Below are positions 40,940 to 51,714 of a DNA stretch of 64,000 nt, one piece after another. Source of the stretch: CAZGXI01 sp964529715 (GTDB lineage: Bacteria; Chloroflexota; Anaerolineae; Aggregatilineales; Ch27); NCBI GenBank assembly GCA_964529715.1, contig CAZGXI010000001.1, positions 124,001 to 188,000 on the forward strand. Reading direction: 5' to 3'. The position numbers were made by a program, and so were the translations under genes. Under the pieces are notes generated by a model, which did not search any database, was not told the origin of the DNA, and saw only the letters and a list, made by a program, of their open reading frames with translations. Each line of letters begins with the position of its first letter. Within the stretch, counting starts at the first letter, position 1.

Positions 40940-41893
40940 CTAGTCGCCCGGCTCGGTAATAGCTGTCTCGGCGTAGATCGGCTGGTTCCAATGCCGGTAG
41001 GCGGGCACTTCGCCGCGCACCACCGCGAAATACAGGTCGCGCAGGCGCTGCGTGATCGGCCCCATCTGTCCGTCGCCGATAGATCGATTGTCGATGCGGG
41101 TCACGGCAGCAAGCTGCACGCCCGTCCCACACAAGAACGCCTCGTCGGCGATAAAGATCTCGGTCCGGTCCAGCTCACGCTCCATCACCTCGACGTTCAG
41201 TTCCTCACGCAACAGGTGCATGACTGTGCGGCGGGTGATGCCTTCCAAAATATTGGCAGAGATGGGCGAGGTGTAGGCCACACCGTTGCGGATCAGGAAG
41301 AAGTTGGCGGCGCTGGCCTCCGCGATGTGGCCATCCTGGTTGAGCACCAGGGCGTCGTCGAAGCCGGCCAGGACGGCATCGGTATAGATGAGGGCCGAGT
41401 TGGCGTAAGCGCCGGTGATCTTGCCACGCGCGGGAATCGAGTTGTCGTCGATGCGCCGCCAGGACGAAAACGTCAGGTGCAGCCCTTCTTCCTTCTTAAG
41501 ATACCGTCCGAAGGGGATGGTGAACATCGTGATGTCGTCGTCCAGGTCGTGCAACCGCACGCCGATGGTCGGCGTGGACTTATAGATCAGCGGGCGAATA
41601 TAGCAGTCTTCGCGCAGTCCTTCGGCGCGCATCAGTTCCACCAGCACTTCCGTCAGCCGTTGGGGGGTGTACGGCAACTCCATGCGCAACATTTTGGCGG
41701 ATTGAAGCAGCCGGGTAAAGTGATCGACGGGGCGAAAGACAAACAGTTCCTCTTCTTTCGCATTCCAGTAGCCCCGCAGACCGCCGAACGCCCCCGTGCC
41801 ATAATGCAGGGCGTGGGTTGCCACGCTCACCTTGGCGTTTTCAAAGGGGACGACTTTGCCTTCAAAGAAGGCATACTTGGGTAACGTGGGCAC
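40940..41893 (-). CDS. ilvE: Branched-chain amino acid aminotransferase
   Basis: The protein (317 residues) is a fold-type IV aminotransferase: HALHYGTGAFGGLRGY at the start, RPLIYKST, KITGAYANSALIYTDAV (with the PLP-binding Lys) and HIAEASAANFFLIRNG. The motif around LEGITRRTVMHLL binds the phosphate. It transfers amino groups between branched-chain amino acids and 2-oxoglutarate in the cytoplasm. The start is a GTG seven bases after GGAGG. No other ilv or leu gene lies nearby. Confidence 0.9.
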   Translation of the reverse strand: MPTLPKYAFFEGKVVPFENAKVSVATHALHYGTGAFGGLRGYWNAKEEELFVFRPVDHFTRLLQSAKMLRMELPYTPQRLTEVLVELMRAEGLREDCYIRPLIYKSTPTIGVRLHDLDDDITMFTIPFGRYLKKEEGLHLTFSSWRRIDDNSIPARGKITGAYANSALIYTDAVLAGFDDALVLNQDGHIAEASAANFFLIRNGVAYTSPISANILEGITRRTVMHLLREELNVEVMERELDRTEIFIADEAFLCGTGVQLAAVTRIDNRSIGDGQMGPITQRLRDLYFAVVRGEVPAYRHWNQPIYAETAITEPGD

Positions 41894-42066
41894 TGCCAGA
41901 CCTCCTCTGAGAGAAACGGTTGGGTATTTTTATTATACCGCACTCGCGCCGACGAAGGGCAGGGATAGAGACATGATCTTCATCGGTGCGTTGAGGGCCG
42001 ATCTACCGGCGACTCCTTCGTAGGCCGGGTTCTGCCCGAACTATAGACGCGCGGGAGCACATAACA

Positions 42067-42090
42067 ACACCGGGCCTGGCGGCCCGGTGT
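42067..42090. terminator. Terminator hairpin between sigma factor and ilvE
   Basis: ACACCGGGCC pairs perfectly with GGCCCGGTGT around four bases. GTTTTT follows on the plus strand and TGTTGTTATG on the minus strand. Both flanking genes run on the minus strand, so it ends the sigma transcript. I see no further signal in the 226-base gap. Confidence 0.7.
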
Positions 42091-42119
42091 GTTTTTCGGG
42101 GTGATGAAGCTCGGCGGGA

Positions 42120-43280
42120 TCAGCTCAGATAATCCCGCAGGTTGTGCGCCAGCTTAGGATGCCGCAGGCGACGCAGGGCTTCTTTTTCAAGCTGGCGGAT
42201 GCGCTCACGGCTGAGGCCGAACTTGTTGGCGATCTCCTCCAACGTGTGCGGCTCGCCCCCACCCAGGCCGAAGCGCAGGCGCAGGATGTGGCTCTGGCGC
42301 GGGGTCAGTTCGGCCAGCACTTCCTCGATGGTCTCCTGCAACAGGTGCTGCGTGGCCGATTCGAGCGGGCTGGGCGTATCCTGATCTTCGATGAAATCCC
42401 CGAACTCGCTATCGCCGTCGTCACCGACGGGGCGTTCCAGGGCGATGGCGTGCTGGCTGGCGTCCATCATGCCGCGCACGGCGTCGGCAGGCAGGTCCAT
42501 TTCCGCCGCGATCTCTTCCGGCGTCGGGCGACGGCCCAGGTTTTGCTCCAGGACCTGCGCGGTGCGGTACATCTGGCGGATGCGCTCGGTCATGTGGAGC
42601 GGGATGCGGATGGTACGGGTCTTCTGGGCCAGGGCGCGCGTGATGGCCTGGCGAATCCACCAAGTTGCGTAAGTGCTGAAGCGGTTGCCGCGCTTGTAAT
42701 CGTACTTATCGACGGCGCGCATCAGGCCGACGTTGCCTTCCTGGATCAGGTCCGGGAAAGGCAGGCCCTGCCCCATGTAACGCTTGGCGATAGAGACGAC
42801 CAGCCGCGTGTTGGCGCGTCCCAGGTGTTCACGGGCCGCCTGCCCATCTTCGAGCAGGGCGGCGAATTCACGGCGCAGCGTCGGATTGGCGCTTTTGCCC
42901 AGCCGCAGCATCTTTTCTCTGGCATCCTTGCCGCGCTCGATACGCTTGGCAAGCTCGATCTCTTCCTGAGCCGTCAGTAGCGGCTCCTGGGCCATCTGGC
43001 GGAAGTACAGTCCCACCGGATCGTCTGCCGACACGGCATTGATGTCGCCGACGTTCGGATCGCTCAACGATTCCTCGGCCTCAAACTCGTCTTCGCTCTC
43101 GGCGGGGCTGCCAAAATGGTGATCTTCATGCTGCCGGAGTTCAATGCCCAGCTCGTCCAACTCGTCCAGCACGGCCTCAATCGCAGCAATGTCATCTCCA
43201 TCCTCACCCAGAATTTCCAGTACATCCTCAAAGGTGACATAGCCCTGCTGGTCTGCGCGGTTCATCAATTCTTGAATCAC
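42120..43280 (-). CDS. Sigma-70 family RNA polymerase sigma factor (RpoD/SigA-like)
   Basis: I take the GTG at 43280, which lies after AGGAGG. The 386-residue protein has a short region 1.1 (GYVTFEDVLEI), region 1.2 (DPVGLYFRQMAQEPLLTAQEE) and region 2 (NTRLVVSIAKRYMGQGLPFP, GNRFSTYATWWIRQAITRAL). Region 3 follows, then region 4 (LRLRFGLGGGEPHTLEEIAN, LSRERIRQLEKEALRRLRHP). All parts needed for -10 and -35 recognition are complete. A second, longer homologue lies at 61510 behind dnaG, so this one may be an alternative group 1/2 factor. Its own promoter is at 43373-43401. Confidence 0.92.
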   Translation of the reverse strand: MIQELMNRADQQGYVTFEDVLEILGEDGDDIAAIEAVLDELDELGIELRQHEDHHFGSPAESEDEFEAEESLSDPNVGDINAVSADDPVGLYFRQMAQEPLLTAQEEIELAKRIERGKDAREKMLRLGKSANPTLRREFAALLEDGQAAREHLGRANTRLVVSIAKRYMGQGLPFPDLIQEGNVGLMRAVDKYDYKRGNRFSTYATWWIRQAITRALAQKTRTIRIPLHMTERIRQMYRTAQVLEQNLGRRPTPEEIAAEMDLPADAVRGMMDASQHAIALERPVGDDGDSEFGDFIEDQDTPSPLESATQHLLQETIEEVLAELTPRQSHILRLRFGLGGGEPHTLEEIANKFGLSRERIRQLEKEALRRLRHPKLAHNLRDYLS

Positions 43281-43372
43281 AGGCGAGTATTGCCTCCTGA
43301 TCACTGTGCCCGGCTGCACAACGTCCCTTAGCCGGAGGGAAAAAGGACTCTGGCAACAGGTAAACTTTGTGC

Positions 43373-43401
43373 ATTATAACACAAGTATAGTGCGATTTGA
43401 A
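43373..43401 (-). promoter_or_regulatory. Promoter of the sigma factor gene
   Basis: On the minus strand TTCAAA and TATAAT are 17 bases apart. The leader would be about 86 bases. The -10 box matches consensus and the -35 box has two mismatches. Confidence 0.6.
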
Positions 43402-43489
43402 GTAGGTGATGTTAACGTTTAATGAGAGTTTCCCACACAAACGGTCGCAATTTCCCAACACTCGGCTTGCCGGTGTTTTCACACCCATA

Positions 43490-43509
43490 ACTACCATTAT
43501 AAGGGTAGT
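43490..43509. promoter_or_regulatory. Inverted repeat ACTACC-N8-GGTAGT upstream of acnA
   Basis: A perfect six-base inverted repeat with an eight-base AT-rich spacer lies about 90 bases before the acnA start codon. It has the size of a dimeric repressor or activator site. The protein that would bind it is unknown. Confidence 0.45.
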
Positions 43510-43597
43510 GTCAAGCCCTTAGCAGAGCTTTTGGGGTACTTTTTTGTGGTATGATTGCCTCTATCGGGCCTTTACCTGACAAATGATGGGAAAGAAC

Positions 43598-46297
<2,700 letters not shown>

Positions 46298-46322
46298 TCG
46301 CAGCGCCACGCGATCCAGGGCA

Positions 46323-46356
46323 CGCCCTCCGGGGAGCCTTTCTCGGAGGGCGTTTT
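46323..46356 (+). terminator. Rho-independent terminator of acnA
   Basis: CGCCCTCCG pairs perfectly with CGGAGGGCG around a 12-base loop, followed by TTTT. It starts 26 bases after the stop codon. Confidence 0.8.
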
Positions 46357-46670
46357 GCCGGGCGCGCTGGGTATAATCAACCGGCGCTACCCGTCTGTCA
46401 CACAGCGATACCACCTATGCACAATCCGTCTTCCCCCAAACGTGAACTCCTCAACGGCGCGCGCGACACCCTGCCGCTGATCCTGGGCGCACTGCCTTTC
46501 GGAATCATCTACGGCGCCTACCTCGTCGGCGGCGTCGCCGCCGTCTGCATCGCGTGGTGGAAAAAACGCCTGCTTTACACCATCGGGTTCGGGATGCTGA
46601 TTTTTTCCTCTGGCGGTGGGTCGTTGTTCCGGGTTAAGGGCAGAACGCAAAGGGCCGTCTGCAAAGCAGG

Positions 46671-46689
46671 TTTGCAACATCATTTGCAA
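46671..46689. promoter_or_regulatory. Tandem TTTGCAA direct repeats upstream of the response regulator
   Basis: TTTGCAA occurs at 46671 and 46683, 12 bases apart, and TTTGCAG again at 46733. OmpR-family regulators bind direct repeats spaced by about one helix turn, and the next gene encodes one. This could be its own autoregulatory site. Confidence 0.45.
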
Positions 46690-46732
46690 ATCCATGCCAC
46701 AAAAACACGCATCTTTTCAAACTTTAGTACTA

Positions 46733-46762
46733 TTTGCAGGATGTATCGGCCCGTGATACAGT
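46733..46762 (+). promoter_or_regulatory. Possible promoter of the response regulator gene
   Basis: TTTGCA and TACAGT are 18 bases apart, about 75 bases before the start codon. Both boxes are imperfect. Confidence 0.4.
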
Positions 46763-46836
46763 TAAGGTAGCTGTGCGATCATGCGCCTTGCGCCTGTCCC
46801 GTGCGTTTTTATTCTTGCTTCAGAGAGGTCTGCTCT

Positions 46837-47523
46837 ATGGCCGAAAAGATTCTGGTCATCGATGACGAAGAAACCACCGTGCAGCTGATCTCGATCTTGC
46901 TGGAACGGCGCGGCTACGAGGTCATCAAGGCTTATCGCGCTGAGGATGGATTGCGCAAGGCCTATCGCAGCCACCCTGACTTGGTGCTACTGGACATCAT
47001 GATGCCAGAAATGGACGGCTGGGAAGTCTGCCGCCGCCTGCGCGAGCTTTCAGATGTGCCGATCATCTTCCTGACGGCCCGCAGCGAGATCCGCGACGTG
47101 GTGAAGGGCCTGGAAATGGGGGCCGACGACTATGTCGTCAAACCTTACGACAACGATGAGCTGGTCGCCCGCGTGCGTGCTCACCTGCGCCGCGCCCCGG
47201 CCCCGTCGATCTCAGAAGAACTGGTCTTCGACGGCGGCGATTTGCGCGTGAACTTCCTCAACCGCGAAGTGCGCGTGCGAGGCCGGACGGTACACCTGAC
47301 GCCGAAGGAATTCAACCTGCTCGGTGTGTTGGTGCGCAAGGCCGGGCGTGTGATCACCCGCACCGAACTGGTAACGGAAGCCTGGGGGCCGGAATACGCC
47401 GACGCTATCGACAGCCTGAAGCTATATATCCACTACCTGCGCCAGAAGATCGAGCAGGACCCGCAGCGCCCACAGTACATCCTCACCTCGCGCGGCGTGG
47501 GCTACCGCTTCGCCAACCGATAG
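46837..47523 (+). CDS. OmpR/PhoB-family response regulator
   Basis: AGAGAGG precedes the ATG. The receiver domain (residues 1-120) has VIDDEETTVQLI, LVLLDIMMPEMDG (phosphorylation Asp), IIFLTARSE (switch Thr) and DDYVVKPYD (conserved Lys). The winged helix (130-228) reads VHLTPKEFNLLGVLVRKAGR and DSLKLYIHYLRQKIEQD. Both halves are complete. No histidine kinase gene is adjacent, so the partner lies elsewhere. Confidence 0.92.
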   Translation: MAEKILVIDDEETTVQLISILLERRGYEVIKAYRAEDGLRKAYRSHPDLVLLDIMMPEMDGWEVCRRLRELSDVPIIFLTARSEIRDVVKGLEMGADDYVVKPYDNDELVARVRAHLRRAPAPSISEELVFDGGDLRVNFLNREVRVRGRTVHLTPKEFNLLGVLVRKAGRVITRTELVTEAWGPEYADAIDSLKLYIHYLRQKIEQDPQRPQYILTSRGVGYRFANR

Positions 47524-47554
47524 TCTGGCAGCCGCCAGTTCTCAACAGAAACAC

Positions 47555-47582
47555 GTAGGGGCGACTGGACGGTCGCCCCTAC
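47555..47582. terminator. GTAGGGGCGAC hairpin between convergent genes
   Basis: GTAGGGGCGAC pairs perfectly with GTCGCCCCTAC around six bases. A similar GTAGGGGCACG hairpin lies at 56217. These resemble a widespread intergenic repeat that also serves as a terminator. Confidence 0.6.
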
Positions 47583-47602
47583 AGATTCCTGCTTATCGCG
47601 GG

Positions 47603-49243
47603 TTACTTGCTGTAGTACAACAATTGCCGGATCACCAGGGCCAGGTGGACGCCCAGGCGCGTCTCCGGGCGATCCAGGTCCATGTTGGCGATCTCGCTGA
47701 TGCGGTTCATGCGGTAGAGCAATGTGTTGCGGTGCACGATCAGCTTTTCCGCCGTCTGGCTCAGGTTGCCGTGACAGGCAAAGAACGCCTCCAGCGTCTT
47801 GACCAGATCGGCGCGGTTGCGCTCGTCGTAGTCCAGCAACGGGCCGAGCGTTTGCTGAGCGAAGGTCAGCAGAGCTTCACGGTCGCTCAAGCGCAGCAAT
47901 AACTGATATACCCCCAGGTCGCCGATGTACAGCGGTTCGTCCGTTTCCAGCCGATGCGCCAGCTCAACCGCCTGCTGCGCGTCCTGGTAACTGTCGCGCC
48001 ACTGGTTGACATGCGCTGCCTTCTGCCCCAAGCCGATAGCGACGCGGTGCTGCGGCTGCTGGCGGCGCGCCTCCTGCCGGATCGCCTCGGCCAGCGCCAG
48101 CGACGAGTCAATCGGGTCGTGTTCGTCGGTAGCGTGGAAAATCACCACATGGTCGTCGCGCTGCCAGACGAGCGCCTGTTCTCGCCGGGTCGAGACGATG
48201 CCGTTGATCAGCGTTTCCAGGCGCCGCAACGAGGGTGTTTCGGTGCCCTGCCAGGCCAGCACCATGGCGATGTGCGGCGCGGCCATGTCATGCTTGAAGC
48301 GGTCGCCCTGGCGGACAGCCTCCTGCTGGTTCACGTCGCCGATCAGCAGGCGATCCAGGAATGTGCCGCGCAGACGTTTTTCCGTCTCGCTGATGGCTTT
48401 GGCCTTCGCCATCTCCAGCGCGCAGGCTTCTGCGCCGTGCTCGGCTACCAGTAGGTCCACCTCGTCGATGGCGTCTTCCCGCCCGATGATCGACAGGTAG
48501 CCGCGCCCCACCTCTTTGGTCACGATGGGCGCGATCAGGCGGATCAGGCCGGGCGCGGGGAGCTTCTGGCGCAAAACGGGGTTCTCCAGATTAACAACCT
48601 GATGGCGGTTGCGCAGGCGATCCGGTAGATTGGAAGGTTGGCCCGTAAAGTCTTCCAGCCTGTCCCAGACATCTACCAGATCGGGCAAGACGACGCTCTC
48701 CACGATTTGTAGGCGCTTGTCGTGAACCACCACCGACTTGCCCGTCAGGCGCGAGATCGCGTTGACGATCTCGGCCATGCCCTCATTGCGCGAGGAAATC
48801 TGCGTGAGCTGGCGGTAAATCTGCGTACCGCGCCGCTCCAACTGCGCGCGGCGGTCCAGCAGCAGCGCGATCACCGTGCGCTCCACATCCCGCACGGCGT
48901 TGTTCGGCGGCAACAGCAGCAGCGGAATCCCCCCATTGGCGGCTTCTTGCAGCGCCAGGTCCGATGGGTGTTCTGCCAAGACAACGGCAGCAGCCTGCGC
49001 TTCGGCAGCCTGACGCACCACCGTCGCATCCCGGTTCGGGATCGACAGGTTGCGCTCCAGCGGGGCCAGAAAGACCAGTTCGCCCCGGTTGAGCGGCTTG
49101 GGGCCGATCTCCTGCGGGTAGATCAGCGCCGTCCAGGAAACCGTGCGCCCCATCGCCTCGCTGCCAGTCAGGATCGTCGTGCCGAGGGGCAGCGCTAGTT
49201 TACGGACTTCTTCTACGGTTATGGCGGTTGTCGATTCTGCCAT
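47603..49243 (-). CDS. PucR-family transcriptional regulator
   Basis: Start at the ATG at 49243. The protein (546 residues) has the PucR N-terminal domain (ITVEEVRKLALPLGTTILTG, WTALIYPQEIGPKPLNRGEL), a GAF-like middle (SRLTGKSVVVHDKRLQIVES) and a GGDEF-like region. The C-terminal PucR helix-turn-helix follows (LEAFFACHGNLSQTAEKLIV, RNTLLYRMNRISEI). Relatives control purine use, sugar diacids or amino-acid catabolism by sensing a metabolite. No target genes are evident next to it. Confidence 0.88.
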   Translation of the reverse strand: MAESTTAITVEEVRKLALPLGTTILTGSEAMGRTVSWTALIYPQEIGPKPLNRGELVFLAPLERNLSIPNRDATVVRQAAEAQAAAVVLAEHPSDLALQEAANGGIPLLLLPPNNAVRDVERTVIALLLDRRAQLERRGTQIYRQLTQISSRNEGMAEIVNAISRLTGKSVVVHDKRLQIVESVVLPDLVDVWDRLEDFTGQPSNLPDRLRNRHQVVNLENPVLRQKLPAPGLIRLIAPIVTKEVGRGYLSIIGREDAIDEVDLLVAEHGAEACALEMAKAKAISETEKRLRGTFLDRLLIGDVNQQEAVRQGDRFKHDMAAPHIAMVLAWQGTETPSLRRLETLINGIVSTRREQALVWQRDDHVVIFHATDEHDPIDSSLALAEAIRQEARRQQPQHRVAIGLGQKAAHVNQWRDSYQDAQQAVELAHRLETDEPLYIGDLGVYQLLLRLSDREALLTFAQQTLGPLLDYDERNRADLVKTLEAFFACHGNLSQTAEKLIVHRNTLLYRMNRISEIANMDLDRPETRLGVHLALVIRQLLYYSK

Positions 49244-49413
49244 CGGTAAATTCCACGTTGCGTGATCGGTACTCTGCCACTTATTGTACATCAAATTCGG
49301 CAATTTAGGCATTTCGCACAAAAACAAATTATCCCCGCATTGTCCGGGCCACGCAAGGCCGGATACGGGAGCGCTCCCAAAGGCAGCCCGGCAAAAGGCG
49401 ACGACAAATCAGC

Positions 49414-49442
49414 TTGACGAACGTCCATCCCCCTGCTACAAT
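49414..49442 (+). promoter_or_regulatory. Promoter of tRNA-Glu
   Basis: TTGACG and TACAAT are separated by exactly 17 bases and end 11 bases before the tRNA. This is a strong stable-RNA promoter. Confidence 0.75.
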
Positions 49443-49453
49443 GCTGCCCAATC

Positions 49454-49526
49454 GCCCCGTTCGTCTAGAGGCCCAGGACGTGGCCCTCTCAAGGCCAAAA
49501 CAAGGGTTCGAATCCCTTACGGGGCA
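49454..49526 (+). tRNA. tRNA-Glu (anticodon CTC)
   Basis: The acceptor stem GCCCCGT/ACGGGGC is perfect. The anticodon arm is TGGCC-CTCTCAA-GGCCA with anticodon CTC, the D-arm reads GTCTAGAGGCCCAGGAC, and the T-arm has AAGGG-TTCGAAT-CCCTT. The discriminator base is A and CCA is not encoded. It is a complete 73-base gene with its own promoter and terminator. Confidence 0.95.
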
Positions 49527-49535
49527 CACCGCCAG

Positions 49536-49565
49536 CCAGGTCATGTAACCTGGTTTTGTTTTCTC
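49536..49565 (+). terminator. Terminator of tRNA-Glu
   Basis: CCAGGT pairs with ACCTGG around six bases, followed by TTTTGTTTT. It lies ten bases after the tRNA. Confidence 0.75.
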
Positions 49566-49734
49566 TAATCCTCAGAACACTTTTCCCAGCAAAGCGTTTC
49601 CCCTGTCCCCTAAAAAGAACAGGCGGCGATCCTCCATGCCGCCAGACAAGTTCGTTCATTTGTTCACACGCTTCACAGTGTAAAAACGTTTTGGCCTTTT
49701 GTCAACCGGCTGAGATAACGCGCCCCACTCGAAG

Positions 49735-51207
49735 TTACTCCACCCCCAACAAATGTACTCCCCACGCCTCCAGACCCACATACAGGCCCGGATCGCGCAA
49801 CTCACCGCCGCCGCGCATGAACACGTCGCCGGTAAAGGCATCCTTCAGCCGCCAGACACGCTCGCCCAGGTCGTCCCAGGGGATGCGGATCACGCCCTGC
49901 GCCCCCTGCCCCGACAGATTGACCACCACAATCCGGCGCGCCTCCCCGGCCCGCCAGCACCACGCCAGCAGGTTCTTGTGGCTATCGTTATCCGGCCAGC
50001 CGGTTGTGTCGCAAAGCTGCCACGTCCCACTGCGGAACACGTCCGCGCCGATCTCGTGCAGTAGAGCGTGGTAGAATGCGCGCAGGTTCACGTCCACCGG
50101 TTCAGCAGGGCGGCGGCCCAACTGCACCGGCAGCTTGACGCGCCAGCCTTCCAACTGTCCCTCGTGAAACAGCTTCGCGCCGGGCAGTGTGGCGGCGATC
50201 ACGGCAGCGGCGCGCTCTTTGCCCGGCCCGAACACAGCGGCAGCGCGCTCCTCATCGTGGTTTTCGATAAAACGGACCAGCCGCCCTTGGTAATCCGGGT
50301 CGGCGCGCAGATGGGCACGCACGGAGTCGGCATTTGCGTGCACCAACCGGTCGTACAGCCGTTTATCGTAGCAATAATCGAATCCCTGCTGCTGAAGCTC
50401 CCATTCCATATCCCAATAGGCTTCTGCCAGGAACAGGAATTCGGGAACTGTCTCCCGCACCGCGCCGATCACCTGTGGCCAAAATTCCAGGCCGGGCCGA
50501 TCCCCGGCGCGCGCGCCCCACGTTTGTTGAAAAATGCGGTTCACCACCAGCATCGCCATGTCTACGCGGACGCCGTCGCAGCGGCGGGCGATGTCTTTGA
50601 GCACGGCGACCGTTGCCCGACGCAGCCCCGGATGAAAGGCGTTCACCTGCACTGTGTCGGTCCAGGACGGAAAGTGGGGATCGCGCCCGTGCGCGAAGAC
50701 CCGCCGCGCGCCCTCGAAAAAGCTCTCCGGCTGCTGCGCCAGATCGAAGCTGTCTCCCTGGATCAGGTAGTCGGGGCACTCGTAGGTCCAGGGGTGATCC
50801 CGCGCCACATGGTTGGGCACAAAATCCAGCAGCAGGCGTATCCCCCGCACGGCCAGCGCCCCACGCGCGGCGACCAGGCCATCGTCCCCACCGAAGCGCG
50901 AGTCTACCGTGTAGCGGTGAACGCAGTACGGCGAGCCGATCACATCCTCCGGCGTGAAGTCAGGCAGAGCACGGCGGTAATCTGCCTGCAGGCCGGGATG
51001 CGCGCGGGCAATACGTGCGCCGGCAGGGCTACGCTCCCATACGCCCATCAGCCAGACCGCGTCTATGCCCAGGTCGGTCAACCCATCCCAGACCTGCGGG
51101 GGAACGTCCGCCAGCGTGACTTCACGTCGGTAGCGGCGGCTCAGGTCGTGCAGCCAGGCGCAGGTGTTGATCTCGTAGAGGAGCGGGTTTTTCGGCCAGA
51201 TCGCCAT
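49735..51207 (-). CDS. GH13-family alpha-amylase-like enzyme
   Basis: The protein (490 residues) has the four GH13 regions: LLLDFVPNHVARDH (I), DGVRVDMAMLV (II, nucleophile Asp), FLFLAEAYWDMEW (III, acid Glu) and FIENHDEERAA (IV, transition-state Asp). The barrel starts LLYEINTCAWLHDL. The short B domain and lack of starch-binding modules suggest an intracellular alpha-glucan or trehalose-type enzyme, but the substrate is unclear. No signal peptide is present. The small zinc-ribbon gene follows upstream on the same strand. Confidence 0.87.
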   Translation of the reverse strand: MAIWPKNPLLYEINTCAWLHDLSRRYRREVTLADVPPQVWDGLTDLGIDAVWLMGVWERSPAGARIARAHPGLQADYRRALPDFTPEDVIGSPYCVHRYTVDSRFGGDDGLVAARGALAVRGIRLLLDFVPNHVARDHPWTYECPDYLIQGDSFDLAQQPESFFEGARRVFAHGRDPHFPSWTDTVQVNAFHPGLRRATVAVLKDIARRCDGVRVDMAMLVVNRIFQQTWGARAGDRPGLEFWPQVIGAVRETVPEFLFLAEAYWDMEWELQQQGFDYCYDKRLYDRLVHANADSVRAHLRADPDYQGRLVRFIENHDEERAAAVFGPGKERAAAVIAATLPGAKLFHEGQLEGWRVKLPVQLGRRPAEPVDVNLRAFYHALLHEIGADVFRSGTWQLCDTTGWPDNDSHKNLLAWCWRAGEARRIVVVNLSGQGAQGVIRIPWDDLGERVWRLKDAFTGDVFMRGGGELRDPGLYVGLEAWGVHLLGVE

Positions 51208-51258
51208 TTTGATTTTCCAATCTCACGCCGGATAGGGGGCGCTGAAATCGGCCCCTTG

Positions 51259-51519
51259 CTAAAAACCCTCATCCCGCTTTCGCTTGGCCTCGCCCACATG
51301 CGGCCACTTTCGAGTGATCTCCTGCAGAGCCTTTTCGTCAGAAATGTAGCTCTCGACATAGCCGCAGTTCACGCAGACGTAATTATCCAGCGCGACGCCC
51401 TGCGCCCAATAGCCGCCCAGCGGAATCGTATTTGCGTAGTAGCCACCCCGCTTGTTGGAAATATGTGCGCCCGAATAGACTTCGGTCGATCCACACTTTG
51501 GACACACCCCACTCTTCAT
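51259..51519 (-). CDS. Small zinc-ribbon protein
   Basis: The 86-residue protein has two Cys pairs, GVCPKCGST and YVCVNCGYVESYI, separated by a 40-residue segment (GGYYANTIPLGGYWAQG). This is a zinc ribbon followed by a charged tail. Function is unknown. There is no good ribosome binding site. It lies 51 bases from the GH13 gene and in the same direction. Confidence 0.7.
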   Translation of the reverse strand: MKSGVCPKCGSTEVYSGAHISNKRGGYYANTIPLGGYWAQGVALDNYVCVNCGYVESYISDEKALQEITRKWPHVGEAKRKRDEGF

Positions 51520-51629
51520 AAGAATTAGCGCAGAAGATCGTCGCCTTTATGCCATGATCACGGCATTGAGGCGGCAGAGGAATGCGCCTTGCCCCTTTCT
51601 CGTCTACCGAACGGTTGACATCCTGACCT

Positions 51630-51685
51630 CACAGATACGCAGATCACGCAGAGGCGACGCATCCCCTGACGACAGGTGCGTCGCC
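51630..51685. repeat. ACAGATACGCAGATCACGCAG repeat with GGCGACGCA hairpin
   Basis: Short CAGATxxCGCAG units are followed by GGCGACGCA / TGCGTCGCC, a nine-base stem. It lies in the 195-base gap between the zinc-ribbon gene and kamA and belongs to the same broad class as the repeats at 7189 and 61271. Confidence 0.5.
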
Positions 51686-51714
51686 CCGACAGACATTTCA
51701 GGCAAACCATCGGC

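Larger units (their letters stand above)
43281..43597. other. Divergent promoter region between sigma factor and acnA (317 bases)
   Basis: No gene is visible. The stretch is AT-rich relative to its surroundings. It holds a minus-strand promoter at 43373-43401, an ACTACC-N8-GGTAGT inverted repeat at 43490-43509, and a TATGAT box at 43550 that may serve acnA. Nothing else stands out. Confidence 0.6.
46417..46770 (+). pseudogene. azlC/azlD deletion fusion
   Basis: The first 33 residues (RELLNGARDTLPLILGALPF, then GIIYG) are the start of AzlC, the large subunit of a branched-chain amino acid exporter. Directly after comes AYLVGGVAAVCIAWWKKRLL and TIGFGMLIF, which resembles the last helices of the small subunit AzlD. 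About 200 residues of AzlC and most of AzlD are gone; the two ends are joined in frame. The frame then runs past the expected AzlD end into non-family sequence (RVKGRTQRAVCKAG) up to 46770. The remaining product cannot transport. The deletion is about 0.8-0.9 kb if normal lengths are assumed. Confidence 0.7.

Noticed and set aside
46366..46380. TATAAT at 46372 as promoter of the azlC/azlD remnant
   Set aside because: No -35 box lies at a usable distance and the acnA terminator fills that space.
50068..51528. 486-residue open frame on the plus strand
   Set aside because: It is antisense to the GH13 and zinc-ribbon genes, which have full catalytic and Cys motifs.
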